Source: Bifidobacterium pullorum subsp. gallinarum
GTDB taxonomy: Bacteria > Actinomycetota > Actinomycetes > Actinomycetales > Bifidobacteriaceae
Length of the DNA stretch: 64,000 bases
Direction of reading: 5' to 3'
NCBI RefSeq assembly: GCF_000741215.1
Contig: NZ_JGYX01000004.1
Coordinates: 42,572-106,571 of the forward strand
Shown one piece after another: positions 34,142 through 45,944 of this stretch. The notes beneath the pieces are model-generated. The model saw only the letters and a program-made list of their open reading frames with translations, was not told the DNA's origin and made no database searches. The position numbers and the translations under genes were made by a program. The first letter of the stretch is position 1, and every line of letters begins with the position of its first letter.

Positions 34142-34841
34142 GACAAGGAGCCAGCGTTAGGAATATTCCAAGCCATTGAGGGCGTTCCTTTGGCGATCTC
34201 TTCCGCAAGCGCCGGCGATAAACAAATCCCGCATATGGTCGACGGCAGAAGCATGGCTACTTCACCGGAACAGATGTAGACGAACCATGTTGGCGCAATG
34301 AGATTCAACGGACCCGGGTATGACCGCCGACAAAGCGCGAGATCTGGCTCAGCAAGCACTGCAAACTTCGCGAAATGAAATCACCCATGACGATGTGGTG
34401 TCGAAACTCATGTGAGGCACGTGGTCCAAAATCGTCGGCAATGCCGAAACCACCGAGAAAACCGAACAGCAACAGGCATTGTGGCGCGTTGCCGTCGGTA
34501 CTGCTTTCCCGAACGTTCCGCAAAACGAGTAGGGAAGACTGGCTGTTGCGAGGAGCCTCATGTATCTGCGTTCGGCGAGGAACAAGGCCGCCTATTTCGA
34601 CAGCCTCTCGACAGTCTCCGAGCAGAAGCGCCGTGTCATCAACGCGTCACCGTATCTGCTGTCTGGTGTGGACAGATCCTTCGCCCCCGGATGGTTCAAT
34701 GCATCTGCATTGCGAGCCATATCCCGCGAACGACAAGCGATACTTGAGCAGCGTTCGGACGAAGAAAACGGCTTCGGCGACACACCGAACAATCCGACCG
34801 TCGATAAGGCCGGACTTGAATACAATCTGTTCTTCTCTTAA
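34142..34841 (+). pseudogene. Abi-like (HEPN-type) protein, multiply disrupted
   Basis: Plus-strand remains of an Abi-like gene in at least two frames. Frame one gives LGIFQAIEGVPLAISSASAGDK up to a TAG; the next gives DLAQQALQTSRNEITHDDVVSKLM, a TGA (34413), GTWSKIVGN...LWRVAVGTAFPNVPQNE, a TAG (34530), then SLMYLRSARNKAAYFDSLSTVSEQKRR ending 34841. Intact relatives read ...THDDVVAELSFGTWxxL...LWxxxxxAFP...LRNRIAHHEPI. Here the RNxxxH RNase motif is RNKAAY and has lost its His. Family assignment is from pattern memory only. Confidence 0.45.
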
Positions 34842-35004
34842 AAATGAAATGGGCGGGAAGACATTTTTTAGGGCTTTCCCGCTTTGATTGCCCCTTTGGC
34901 AAAAACAGGCGGAACCGTTAACGGCGGCGCATGAAATGCGCCGTTCATCTTGACCGTTGACTGGCTCGGCTGGCTCCGATATCTCCCTGATAAAACTAAA
35001 TTTG

Positions 35005-35607
35005 TTAAATTCTTTCGGGCAACGAATGCAGATACATGTACAGCGCATCTGTACTTTTTTCAAGAATGTTCATTGTCTGCGGTAACGGTTCGGCATAAAC
35101 GGTTTTATAATCCACCTCATCATATTCTTTCCGAATGGGGAAAGCTAAGCATTCATCGTCAACAGAAAAGTCTGCTTGTATGCCATCTTTATTTCCTCTT
35201 GCATCTATGCGAATCCATTGGTTAATGGATTTTAGATAAATAGCATTTAGAGCATGGATGCAGTATCCGCTTTCAGGCGTACTGCCTAACGTAAGCCTTT
35301 GATAACATATTCCGGAAGGAATACCATTTGCTCTTAATAGTGCGGCCAATAAATTAGACTTTGCCCAACAAATACCGACACCCTCTCTTAATACATCTGA
35401 GGCCGTTGCCGTAACTCTTTTATCCTGGATATCCCATGAATGCTTGATTTCATCTCTAACAAAATAGTAGGTGGCTTTTGCCAGCTCGATTTCGCCTTCA
35501 GTAGAGTCTTTTAGTTCCTTGGCTTTTCTTTGTACACTTGGTTCATTCCAATCGATATAGTGTGAAAAGGCAAGATATTTATTCATATTATCTTGAATAT
35601 CAAGCAT
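35005..35607 (-). CDS. Transglutaminase-like cysteine peptidase superfamily protein
   Basis: 200-residue cytoplasmic protein. The transglutaminase-like core runs from YYFVRDEIKHSWDIQD through VLREGVGICWAKSNLLAALLRANGIPSGICYQRL (catalytic Cys in GICWAKS) to GYCIHALNAIYL (His) and WIRIDARGNKDG (Asp). Such proteins cut or cross-link peptides, or act as peptide hydrolases. Base composition is markedly AT-rich compared with all neighbours, with A/T-ending codons, which suggests recent transfer from a low-GC Firmicute. It lies between the dead Abi gene and the broken IS256 gene. Target unknown. Confidence 0.8.
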   Translation of the reverse strand: MLDIQDNMNKYLAFSHYIDWNEPSVQRKAKELKDSTEGEIELAKATYYFVRDEIKHSWDIQDKRVTATASDVLREGVGICWAKSNLLAALLRANGIPSGICYQRLTLGSTPESGYCIHALNAIYLKSINQWIRIDARGNKDGIQADFSVDDECLAFPIRKEYDEVDYKTVYAEPLPQTMNILEKSTDALYMYLHSLPERI

Positions 35608-35725
35608 ATAGCACCTCCGAAAATACCGATTTACTGCTCGCTTACTTTTTACACCGTTGCGCCCCCATCGGTTGTGCCCGAAGTCTTGCGCAAAAGCGGT
35701 TCGGCCCGTTGCCGGGAGGACAACT

Positions 35726-36914
35726 TCAGTCGGTTGATTGCATGATGCCGTCGAGCCGGGACATGTCCAGGTAGCGGCGCGCGCTCCATTGGTTGGCGGT
35801 GACGTAGCGGATCCTGGCGCAGACGAGCATGAGCGCGCTCCTGCCGTCCGGGAAGCTGCCGACCACTCTGGTGCGCCGGCGGATCTCGCGGTCGGGCCGT
35901 TCGATCATGTTGTTCGTGCGGATCCGCCGCCGATGCTCGACGGGATAGTCGTCGAGCAGGTAGGTCGCGGTCTCGCCGATGCCCTCCCTGAGGCAGGAGG
36001 CGGCGGCCTTCAGCCCCTTGGACTCCATTTCGGTGGCGACCCGTTCGGCCTTCTCCAACGCGGCCTGCCGGCTTTCCATGGCGAACACGGCCTTCAAGGC
36101 GGACGCGGCCCATGCCGCGTGCTTGTGGCTGACCTTGGACAGGACGTTGCGCATGAAGTGGACCATGCACCGCTGGTAGCGCGCGTCCGGCAGCATCGAG
36201 TTCACGGTGGAGACGAGCCCGGCGCACCGGTCGCCGACCACGAGCCGCACGCCCCTGAGACCGCGTTCGATCATGCTCCTGACGAACTGCCCCGGCTGGC
36301 CCTGTCCTCCTTCATGCCCTCAGCGACCCCGACGACCTCACGGCGGCCGGTGTCGTCCACGCCGATGGCGACCAGCACGCTCACGTTCTCGACCGACCCG
36401 CCCCACGTGCGCCTGTCGCCGCACGCCGTCCACGAACAGGTACGGGTACGAATGGGCCGCCAGGGGACGGTTCCGCCATTGATCGATGTCCTCGTACACG
36501 CGCTTGAGCTTGTCGGAGAGCGTCTGGGAGGGCATCCGCTCGCCCCACAGCAGGCGGCTGACGTCGTCGACCTGACGCGTGCCGACGCCGGCCAGGTACA
36601 TGCCGACCGGCGCCTCCTCGACGCTCTGCTCGCGACGCCGGTAGCGTTCGACGACCGCCGACTCGAAGACCGCGCCCTTCAGCTTCGGCACCCTGAGCGT
36701 CATCGTCCCGGCCTTCACGGTCAGGTTCCGCTCGTAGTGGCCCGCACGGTAGGCCCTCCGACCGGACGCACGCTCGTATCTCGCGGCCCCGGTGATCTCG
36801 TCGGCCTGAAGCGTCCGGCATCGCGTTCAACAGCTCCTCGACCTTCCGGGACACGAGACGGTCCAGCTTCGTCTCGAGCATGTTCTCGTCGACCTGTAGA
36901 ATCTGGTTCGACAT
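35726..36914 (-). pseudogene. IS256-family (mutator) transposase, multiply frameshifted
   Basis: Reading downward from 36914: MSNQILQVDENMLETKLDRLVSRKVEELLNAMPDA, then a frame change; TLRVPKLKGAVFESAVVERYRRREQS...QTLSDKLKRVYEDIDQWRNRPLAAHSYPYLFVDG (36338-36718 frame); another change; GLRGVRLVVGDRCAGLVSTVNSMLPDARYQRCMVHFMRNVL to the stop at 35726. The three pieces add up to the usual ~400 residues of a mutator transposase. Catalytic Asp residues (LFVDG, VVGDR) and the late Glu (MIER) are present but in different frames, so it is inactive. Terminal repeats were not found with confidence. Confidence 0.85.
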
Positions 36915-37040
36915 GGTTCGTCGCCTCTTTCCATAGCGGTTTTATGTATGGCGACTGAAATCGTACCCCGGCGACGGACCATGTCCCTTCATTCAGATCT
37001 CAACCAAAGTGCGCAACAAACCGGGCGTTATCCGCCCATC

Positions 37041-37165
37041 GCAACTATATTGCATACCGAGATACCACACGCTACTTTGCAATGCAAGATAGATGCAGTC
37101 AGCGACCCGATCCATTGAAACATGAGAAATATATTGCACATCCTCGCAATAGCGAAATATATTGC
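37041..37165. promoter_or_regulatory. Clustered TATTGC/GCAATA operator boxes before hipBA
   Basis: TATTGC (37132-37137), GCAATA (37146-37151) and TATTGC (37160-37165) are spaced exactly 14 bp apart in alternating orientation. Further related dyads are GCAActataTTGC (37041-37053) and TTGCAaTGCAA (37077-37087). This 238-base gap has no other feature. HipB-type antitoxins repress their own promoter through repeated palindromes; these are the obvious candidates. Confidence 0.65.
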
Positions 37166-37196
37166 ACTACATGGGAACTGGTGATAAATTGTTCAC

Positions 37197-37463
37197 ATGA
37201 TTGTCGATTCGACGAGAGGATACGCACGACTCGTCAAACAGCGCCGTCGCGCGCTCGGCCTGAGCCAAGGAACGTTCGCGGCGAAACTTGGCGTATCAAG
37301 GCGCTGGCTCATCGATTTCGAGAACGACAAGGTCCCCAACCCCGGTTTCGCCACAATCTTGAGGGCATTGCACCTGCTCGGACTCTCCCTCGACGTGCGG
37401 CAGAGCGTGCCCATCGACCAACTCGCCGACGAATTCGCCGCAGGCAAGGATGAACGGCCATGA
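37197..37463 (+). CDS. hipB: HipB-like antitoxin, XRE HTH
   Basis: 88-residue DNA-binding antitoxin. HTH_3 domain at about 8-65: ARLVKQRRRALGLSQGTFAAKLGVSRRWLIDFENDKVPNPGFATILRALHLLGLSL. A short C-terminal tail (DQLADEFAAGKDERP) could contact HipA. Its stop overlaps the hipA start (ATGA), so production is coupled. The ATG at 37197 has only a weak ribosome site. It should neutralise HipA and repress the operon through the boxes just upstream. Confidence 0.9.
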   Translation: MIVDSTRGYARLVKQRRRALGLSQGTFAAKLGVSRRWLIDFENDKVPNPGFATILRALHLLGLSLDVRQSVPIDQLADEFAAGKDERP

Positions 37464-38749
37464 CCTTCCAAGACACACTTTTCGCCTTTCTTTCCGACAC
37501 CTATGTGGGCAGGTTCTCCCGTTCAAGCAGGGGAACCGTCTCGTTCGCCTATGACGACGACTACCGCTGGTCAAACGATCCGACCCCATTGTCCTTGGAC
37601 ATGCCATTGGAGGAGAAGGGTTTCGACGACGAACGCCCCGCCATCTTCCTCGAAGCGCTGGTTCCCGAATCCCCCGCGGCCCGGGCCAATGCGGCGAGAC
37701 TGCATCATGCGGCTTCGACCGGCGCCTTTGATCTGCTCACGGCCATCGGGCTGGATTCGACGGGCGCGCTGCGCCTGACCACAGCGCCCCAGCCGCCGAA
37801 CGAACCCTATGACCTCATACCGCTTGACGACGCCGACATCGCACTGCGCCTTCGGCAGGCAGCCCCAGCCGGTGAGCAATCCTCCGGCGAGGACGAGCAC
37901 TGGTCCGTCGCCGGCCAGCAAGGCAAAACCGCCCTGCTGCTCCGGAACGGGCAATGGTTCGCCGCATCAGGCAACGCGCTGACCACGCATATCCTCAAGC
38001 CCGGCATCCCCTCACTGCCCGACCAAGCCTTCGACGAGCACTTCACCATGCGCATCGCCCATTTCCTAGGACTAAACGTCGCAGAAACCGAATTCAGGTT
38101 CTTCGACGGAGAACCGGCGATTGTGTCCACGCGCTTCGACCGCATACAGAATGCCGACGGAACCGTGCGCGCGCTGCACCAAATCGACTTCACGCAAGCC
38201 CTCGGCGTCGGCGCAGACCGAAAATACGAGGAGCACGGCGGACCGAGATCCGAGGCCTATGCAGAGATGCTGCGAGCGCATGACATCCATCACGAGGCCG
38301 ATTCCAACGTCCGCATCTTTGCAGATGGCATACTCTCCAGCTACCTGCTGGGAGCGACAGACAGCCACGCCAAGAATTATTCGCTGATGCTCCAAGGCTC
38401 GCACGTCGCCATGGCGCCGCTCTACGACTTCGCCTCCGTTTTCCCCTATCTCGCATCGGGAACGCAGCGATACGCCTCCACCCTAGCCATGACCATCGGC
38501 GGGCAACGCAAACTCCTGCAACTGCGAGAAAAGCATCTCCTCCGCTTCGCCGACCGCATGGAGCTGCCCAGAGAATATGTCATCAACCGATTCACGGGCT
38601 TGGTGAAAACCTTGCCCGACGCGTTCGACCAAGCCACGGAGGAGAACCGGCACACCCTTGCCCTGTTGAAAGACAAGCACTTCCTCGATCATTTCCACCA
38701 GCGCCTGGCCATGACGATCGACGACGCAAAGACATGGATCAACATGTGA
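37460..38749 (+). CDS. hipA: HipA-like Ser/Thr protein kinase toxin
   Basis: 429-residue toxin kinase. N-terminal Couple_hipA region (about 1-110), then the kinase domain: the autophosphorylation loop HWSVAGQQGKTAL with Ser149 in the place of E. coli Ser150, ATP-contact THILKP (180), the FDR and HQIDFTQALG motifs (225-249), the catalytic loop GATDSHAKNYSLML (Asp301, Asn306) and the metal DFAS (Asp323). All key residues are present, so it should be active. By family it phosphorylates glutamyl-tRNA synthetase and halts growth, giving persistence. Target not tested here. Confidence 0.93.
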   Translation: MTFQDTLFAFLSDTYVGRFSRSSRGTVSFAYDDDYRWSNDPTPLSLDMPLEEKGFDDERPAIFLEALVPESPAARANAARLHHAASTGAFDLLTAIGLDSTGALRLTTAPQPPNEPYDLIPLDDADIALRLRQAAPAGEQSSGEDEHWSVAGQQGKTALLLRNGQWFAASGNALTTHILKPGIPSLPDQAFDEHFTMRIAHFLGLNVAETEFRFFDGEPAIVSTRFDRIQNADGTVRALHQIDFTQALGVGADRKYEEHGGPRSEAYAEMLRAHDIHHEADSNVRIFADGILSSYLLGATDSHAKNYSLMLQGSHVAMAPLYDFASVFPYLASGTQRYASTLAMTIGGQRKLLQLREKHLLRFADRMELPREYVINRFTGLVKTLPDAFDQATEENRHTLALLKDKHFLDHFHQRLAMTIDDAKTWINM

Positions 38750-38867
38750 CGAAATCCGTTTCCGATACTCTACCCCGTCACTTCGATTTGCCTATGCCCA
38801 CTGTTGCGGCATGACGACGGGATATGGGATAATCCACAAGGTGCTTTTGCTTGGGATCGGGGCACCG

Positions 38868-38943
38868 CAATGACACGAACAACGACCACGAAATGACACA
38901 AGACACCCCCGTGAACGGTTGTGTCATTTCAGAATGTGTCATT
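38868..38943. repeat. TGACACA/TGTGTCA boxes upstream of ettA
   Basis: AAATGACACA (38891-38900) is the exact inverse of TGTGTCATTT (38920-38929); TGTGTCATT repeats at 38935-38943 and CAATGACAC at 38868-38876. The rest of the 38750-39004 gap shows no gene. The same boxes occur at 33825-33886 beside the ettA-start relic. Confidence 0.65.
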
Positions 38944-39004
38944 ACGGAATCCGAACCCCGCAAAACGTTGGAATAGCAACGATAAGACAGGATAAGACAC
39001 TTCT

Positions 39005-40681
<1,677 letters not shown>

Positions 40682-40701
40682 CGCCAGACACTCATACGAA
40701 T

Positions 40702-40748
40702 GAAACGCCGCCGAACGGTGTCCTCTCAGACCCGCTCAGCGGCGTTTC
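40702..40748. terminator. Terminator of ettA
   Basis: GAAACGCCGC (40702-40711) pairs with GCGGCGTTTC (40739-40748), 20 bases past the ettA stop. The 27-base loop is long and only weak T's follow. Confidence 0.6.
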
Positions 40749-40760
40749 GTCATATACCGG

Positions 40761-40823
40761 CGACAACACGGACACTAGGACGACCGCTATACGCCGTGTT
40801 GTCGCATGAAGGCGACAACACGG
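40761..40823 (+). repeat. Three-arm 11-mer allowing alternative hairpins
   Basis: CGACAACACGG stands at 40761-40771 and 40813-40823, with its exact reverse complement CCGTGTTGTCG at 40794-40804. The middle arm can pair with either neighbour (22-base or 8-base loop), so two mutually exclusive stems exist, about 155 bases before the tesB start. Confidence 0.75.
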
Positions 40824-40977
40824 ACGTGGGAGCGCAGCACCTCGCACGGGCAAGGAACGGTACACGGCTCCAGCCCATACGAGCCTCCGACATGCGTGGT
40901 CGTACGCCGTTACCATCAGCGACTAGACTGCATCACAGTACTTGATTCACAGTGTAAGCAATCGGAGGGAACAATCG

Positions 40978-41880
40978 ATGACCGACGAAACCACCGCCAT
41001 GGAACGTCTCCTCAAGGTGCTGGGACTGGAAGAGCCGTCCGAGGATCGCGGCCACACCTACATCCAGGGCGAGGCGCTGTACTTCCCCACCGGCCGCGTC
41101 TACGGCGGCCAGGTCATCGCACAATCCGTGGTCGCGGCCTCGAAGACCGTCTCCCCCACCCGCCTGCCGCATTCCATCCACGGCTATTTCATCAAGGCCG
41201 GCGACATCCATCAGGATCTGCTGTTCGACGTGGAATCGCTGCGCGACGGCCGTTCGTTCTCGGCACGCCGGGTCAATGTAACGCAGTCCGACGGCGCGAT
41301 CCTCACCGCCATCGCCAGCTTCCAGGAGCACGGCCAGCATGGCGTGGAGTTCTCCGACCCGATGCCGGACGGCATCCCCGATCCGGAGACGCTGACCAGC
41401 GCGCGCGAGCTGATGCAGCCATACGCCGACCAGTCGCCGTTCGCGCGGTACTACGCGGAGAAGTCGCCGTTCGACATCCGTCACGTGACTCGCACGGTGA
41501 TGCTGGGCGCGGACAAGAAGAGCGCGGCGAACGACTCGGGCAAGCAGATGGTGTGGATGCGTGCGGCCGGTCAGGTGGACGCGCCTCAGATCATGCACCG
41601 GGCGATGCTGGCGCTGGGGTGTGATCAGATCATGCTGGAGCCGATCCTGCGACGTGCGGGGTTAAGCCTGATGACGCCGGGCATCTCCTACGCCTCGATT
41701 GACCATTCGATGTGGTGGTACCGCGATATCGACATCAACCAGTGGCACCTGTACGTGCAGGACACTCCCACCGCCGGTCACGGCCGCGGCCTGGGCGCCG
41801 CGAAGGTCTACACGCAGGACGGTTCGCTGGTAGCCGTGATGGCGCAGGAGGCGATGATTCGCGTCCCCGAGGAACGCTGA
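40978..41880 (+). CDS. tesB: Acyl-CoA thioesterase II
   Basis: 300-residue double-hotdog thioesterase hydrolysing acyl-CoA to free acid and CoA. N-terminal half: GRVYGGQVIAQSVVAASKTV and HSIHGYFIKAGD (catalytic-area Asp in the first hotdog); C-terminal half: RPxx-like SLMTPGISYASIDHSMWWYRDI with the second-hotdog Asp, then AKVYTQDGSLVAVMAQEAMIR. ATG 40978 is preceded by CGGAGGGA 8 bases upstream; an in-frame TTG at 40942 is unlikely. Single-gene transcript between ettA and the convergent DUF3180 gene. Confidence 0.93.
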   Translation: MTDETTAMERLLKVLGLEEPSEDRGHTYIQGEALYFPTGRVYGGQVIAQSVVAASKTVSPTRLPHSIHGYFIKAGDIHQDLLFDVESLRDGRSFSARRVNVTQSDGAILTAIASFQEHGQHGVEFSDPMPDGIPDPETLTSARELMQPYADQSPFARYYAEKSPFDIRHVTRTVMLGADKKSAANDSGKQMVWMRAAGQVDAPQIMHRAMLALGCDQIMLEPILRRAGLSLMTPGISYASIDHSMWWYRDIDINQWHLYVQDTPTAGHGRGLGAAKVYTQDGSLVAVMAQEAMIRVPEER

Positions 41881-41939
41881 GATGGTTTTCCCGCTTCGAA
41901 GTGTGGCGTGCGCCTTCCCTATGGAAGGGCACGCCTCAT

Positions 41940-42476
41940 TCATTTCGCGGTTTTGGCGGCGGCCTGCTGGAGTCGGCGACGGCGTTCGGCGCGCTTGAGC
42001 TTGGGGTTCTCCGCACCCTCGTCCGGTGGCAGCTGGCACAGCCCCTCCGAAACGATGCCGATGACCATGTCGATGATGCAGATCACCAGCGCAATGGCGC
42101 ACTCCACGGCGGCATCGTAATAGTACGAGGCCTCCAGATGCGTCAGACACATCAGGGCCTGCCCGCCGTACCAGCCGGCGAGCGCGGCACCGGCCAACCC
42201 CAACGCCTTGGCCAGCACCAGCGTGATCATGGCCCGCTGCGGGTTGATGAACGCGTGCGGACGCTTGACAGGGTCGGTGTTGGCGTAGGCATGCACCTGC
42301 AGGGCCAGGGCCAGCACCGCAATGCCCATCGCCATCAGTACCACATCCACGAACCATGGCGCACCGAGCAATGACGTGGCCATGCGCTCATCGAGCATGG
42401 CCAGGCCGACGCCGCCCGTAAGGCCGATGATCAGCGCCACCAGGTAATACCACCATGGGGTTCGACGCACCTTCAT
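41940..42476 (-). CDS. DUF3180-type membrane protein
   Basis: 178 residues with four predicted helices in two pairs (about 10-32, 40-62, 82-108, 122-148) and a basic Lys/Arg/Ala-rich tail. The segment AMITLVLAKALGLAGAALAGWYGGQAL matches the actinobacterial DUF3180 family, normally encoded right after folK. Its ATG overlaps the stop of the degenerate folK-like gene (4-base ATGA overlap), so it is translated by coupling. Function unknown; kept here although the rest of the folate genes are gone. Confidence 0.8.
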   Translation of the reverse strand: MKVRRTPWWYYLVALIIGLTGGVGLAMLDERMATSLLGAPWFVDVVLMAMGIAVLALALQVHAYANTDPVKRPHAFINPQRAMITLVLAKALGLAGAALAGWYGGQALMCLTHLEASYYYDAAVECAIALVICIIDMVIGIVSEGLCQLPPDEGAENPKLKRAERRRRLQQAAAKTAK

Positions 42477-43204
42477 CGTTCACCCCCAAGGATCCAATCG
42501 TCGGACAGGACACCCACCCTGCCGGCGTCCGGCGCCATGGCCAGCAGGAACGATACCGGGTCCCCGCCCAGCCGGGCGTCCGGGTCCATGTCAAACCACG
42601 GCGCCAGCACCTGCGCCCTCCGGGCCGCGGACGGCCAAGGCACCCGGCAGTCAGGCTCGTTGCTGGAAACGCCCTCCATGTCGACCAGATCCAGATCGAT
42701 CTGGTCGGCATGCGCTTCCTCGATGGTGCCGAGCGCACCGATCAGGCTGCGCGCATCGAGCCTGGTATGCAGCTGCACGACGGCGGCCATGGCGTCCGGT
42801 CCGTCGAAGTTGGAGACGTGGTACAGCGGCGAGATGCCTTCGATCTCGTTGCCGGGGATGGCGTCCAGCGAGACGATGGCCGAACGGAACAGCGTCTCCG
42901 CCTCCGGCAGGGTGCTGTCCAGGGACACGACGGCGCGACGCGACACCGCACCAGGCAACACCTCCCCCGCCGTGGGCGATGACTCCCACATGCTCTCCTG
43001 ATGCGCATACGATGTGCCGTCGTCCGAGGAGGGTTCCATCGCGGCGGCTCCCATGCCCGCAGGGGACCCGCCGCAGGTTGCGGAGACGTCCGGCACGAGC
43101 CGCACCACGATGTCCACGGCCTGCCCGGCGGCGAACGCCTGCGTCTGTTCCTCGGTCAATTGCACCGTGACGCCGATGCGGGCTGGTTCACGATTGTCGG
43201 TCAT
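42473..43204 (-). CDS. Degenerate HPPK (FolK)-like protein
   Basis: 243 residues. The C-terminal 150 align with HPPK: AVVSLDSTLPEAETLFRSAIVSLDAIPGNEIEGISPLYHVS matches the N-terminal GSN...SPxYxT part, DQIDLDLVDMEG the DxDLL metal site, and VPWPSAARRAQVLAPWFDMDP the PHxxxxxRxFVLxPLxEIxP part. The catalytic loop RWxPRT is missing, PHP is PWP (His lost) and the GSN loop is DST. Catalysis is therefore unlikely. Residues 1-90 match nothing I know. Its place right after ftsH is where actinobacteria keep folE-folP-folB-folK. Start ATG 43204 has AAGGAAGGGG upstream. Confidence 0.65.
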   Translation of the reverse strand: MTDNREPARIGVTVQLTEEQTQAFAAGQAVDIVVRLVPDVSATCGGSPAGMGAAAMEPSSDDGTSYAHQESMWESSPTAGEVLPGAVSRRAVVSLDSTLPEAETLFRSAIVSLDAIPGNEIEGISPLYHVSNFDGPDAMAAVVQLHTRLDARSLIGALGTIEEAHADQIDLDLVDMEGVSSNEPDCRVPWPSAARRAQVLAPWFDMDPDARLGGDPVSFLLAMAPDAGRVGVLSDDWILGGER

Positions 43205-43297
43205 CGTTGGTTCCCCTTCCTTTCCGCAACGAGGGGCGTGCCATCGTCAGACGGCATGCCCCTCGCCTCTATGGTTCGCTGTCCGTTCGGAGCCGGA

Positions 43298-45376
<2,079 letters not shown>

Positions 45377-45377
45377 A

Positions 45378-45944
45378 TCACGCTCCTTGGTATACTGCCG
45401 GCTTCAGCACGGCGATCGAATCGAGGTTGCGGTACCGTTCGGCGTAATCCAGGCCGAAACCGACCACGAACTCGTCGGGGATCTCATAGCCGCTGTACTT
45501 CACGTCCACATCCACCTCTCGGCGGGACGGCTTCTGCAGTAGGGCCATGACCTCCACGGAGGCGGCGCCGCGGCGTTTCAGCTCGTCGACCAGCCATGCC
45601 AGCGTACGTCCTGAATCAACGATATCCTCCACGATCAGAATGTGCCGCCCGCGAACATCAACCGACAGATCCTGCCGTACCGTTACCGTGCCGCTGCTGA
45701 CCGTGCCGTCTCCGTAGCTGGACAGGCTCATGAAATCCATCTGCACGGGGATGCTGAGCGCCTGGGAGAAGGCGACCAACGTGTTCACCGCCCCCTTGAG
45801 CACCGCCACCAGCAGGAGGTCCCGTCCCCGGTAATCCTCACTGACCTGCGCGGCCAACTCCGCGATTTTACTGTCGATCTGAGCCTTGCTGATCAGCTCA
45901 TGGTCAATCTGATCCTGAACATCCGCGATTTTCATGCATCCCAT
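45378..45944 (-). CDS. hpt: Hypoxanthine phosphoribosyltransferase
   Basis: 188-residue purine salvage enzyme converting hypoxanthine or guanine plus PRPP to IMP or GMP. PRPP loop ILIVEDIVDSGRTLAWLVDEL (about 105-125), LLLVAVLKGA near the N-terminus and the late base-binding segment YEIPDEFVVGFGLDYAERYRNL. The start may be ATG 45944 or 45935; both lie inside the 3' end of tilS, with which the gene overlaps by about 40 bases. Order tilS-hpt-ftsH is conserved in actinobacteria. Confidence 0.95.
   Translation of the reverse strand: MGCMKIADVQDQIDHELISKAQIDSKIAELAAQVSEDYRGRDLLLVAVLKGAVNTLVAFSQALSIPVQMDFMSLSSYGDGTVSSGTVTVRQDLSVDVRGRHILIVEDIVDSGRTLAWLVDELKRRGAASVEVMALLQKPSRREVDVDVKYSGYEIPDEFVVGFGLDYAERYRNLDSIAVLKPAVYQGA

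Noticed and set aside
34138..34359. 73-codon minus-strand hydrophobic protein
   Set aside because: Antisense to the decayed Abi-like gene and without a ribosome site.
36381..36914. Stand-alone 177-residue gene
   Set aside because: It is the first frame of the broken IS256 transposase continued in the wrong phase.
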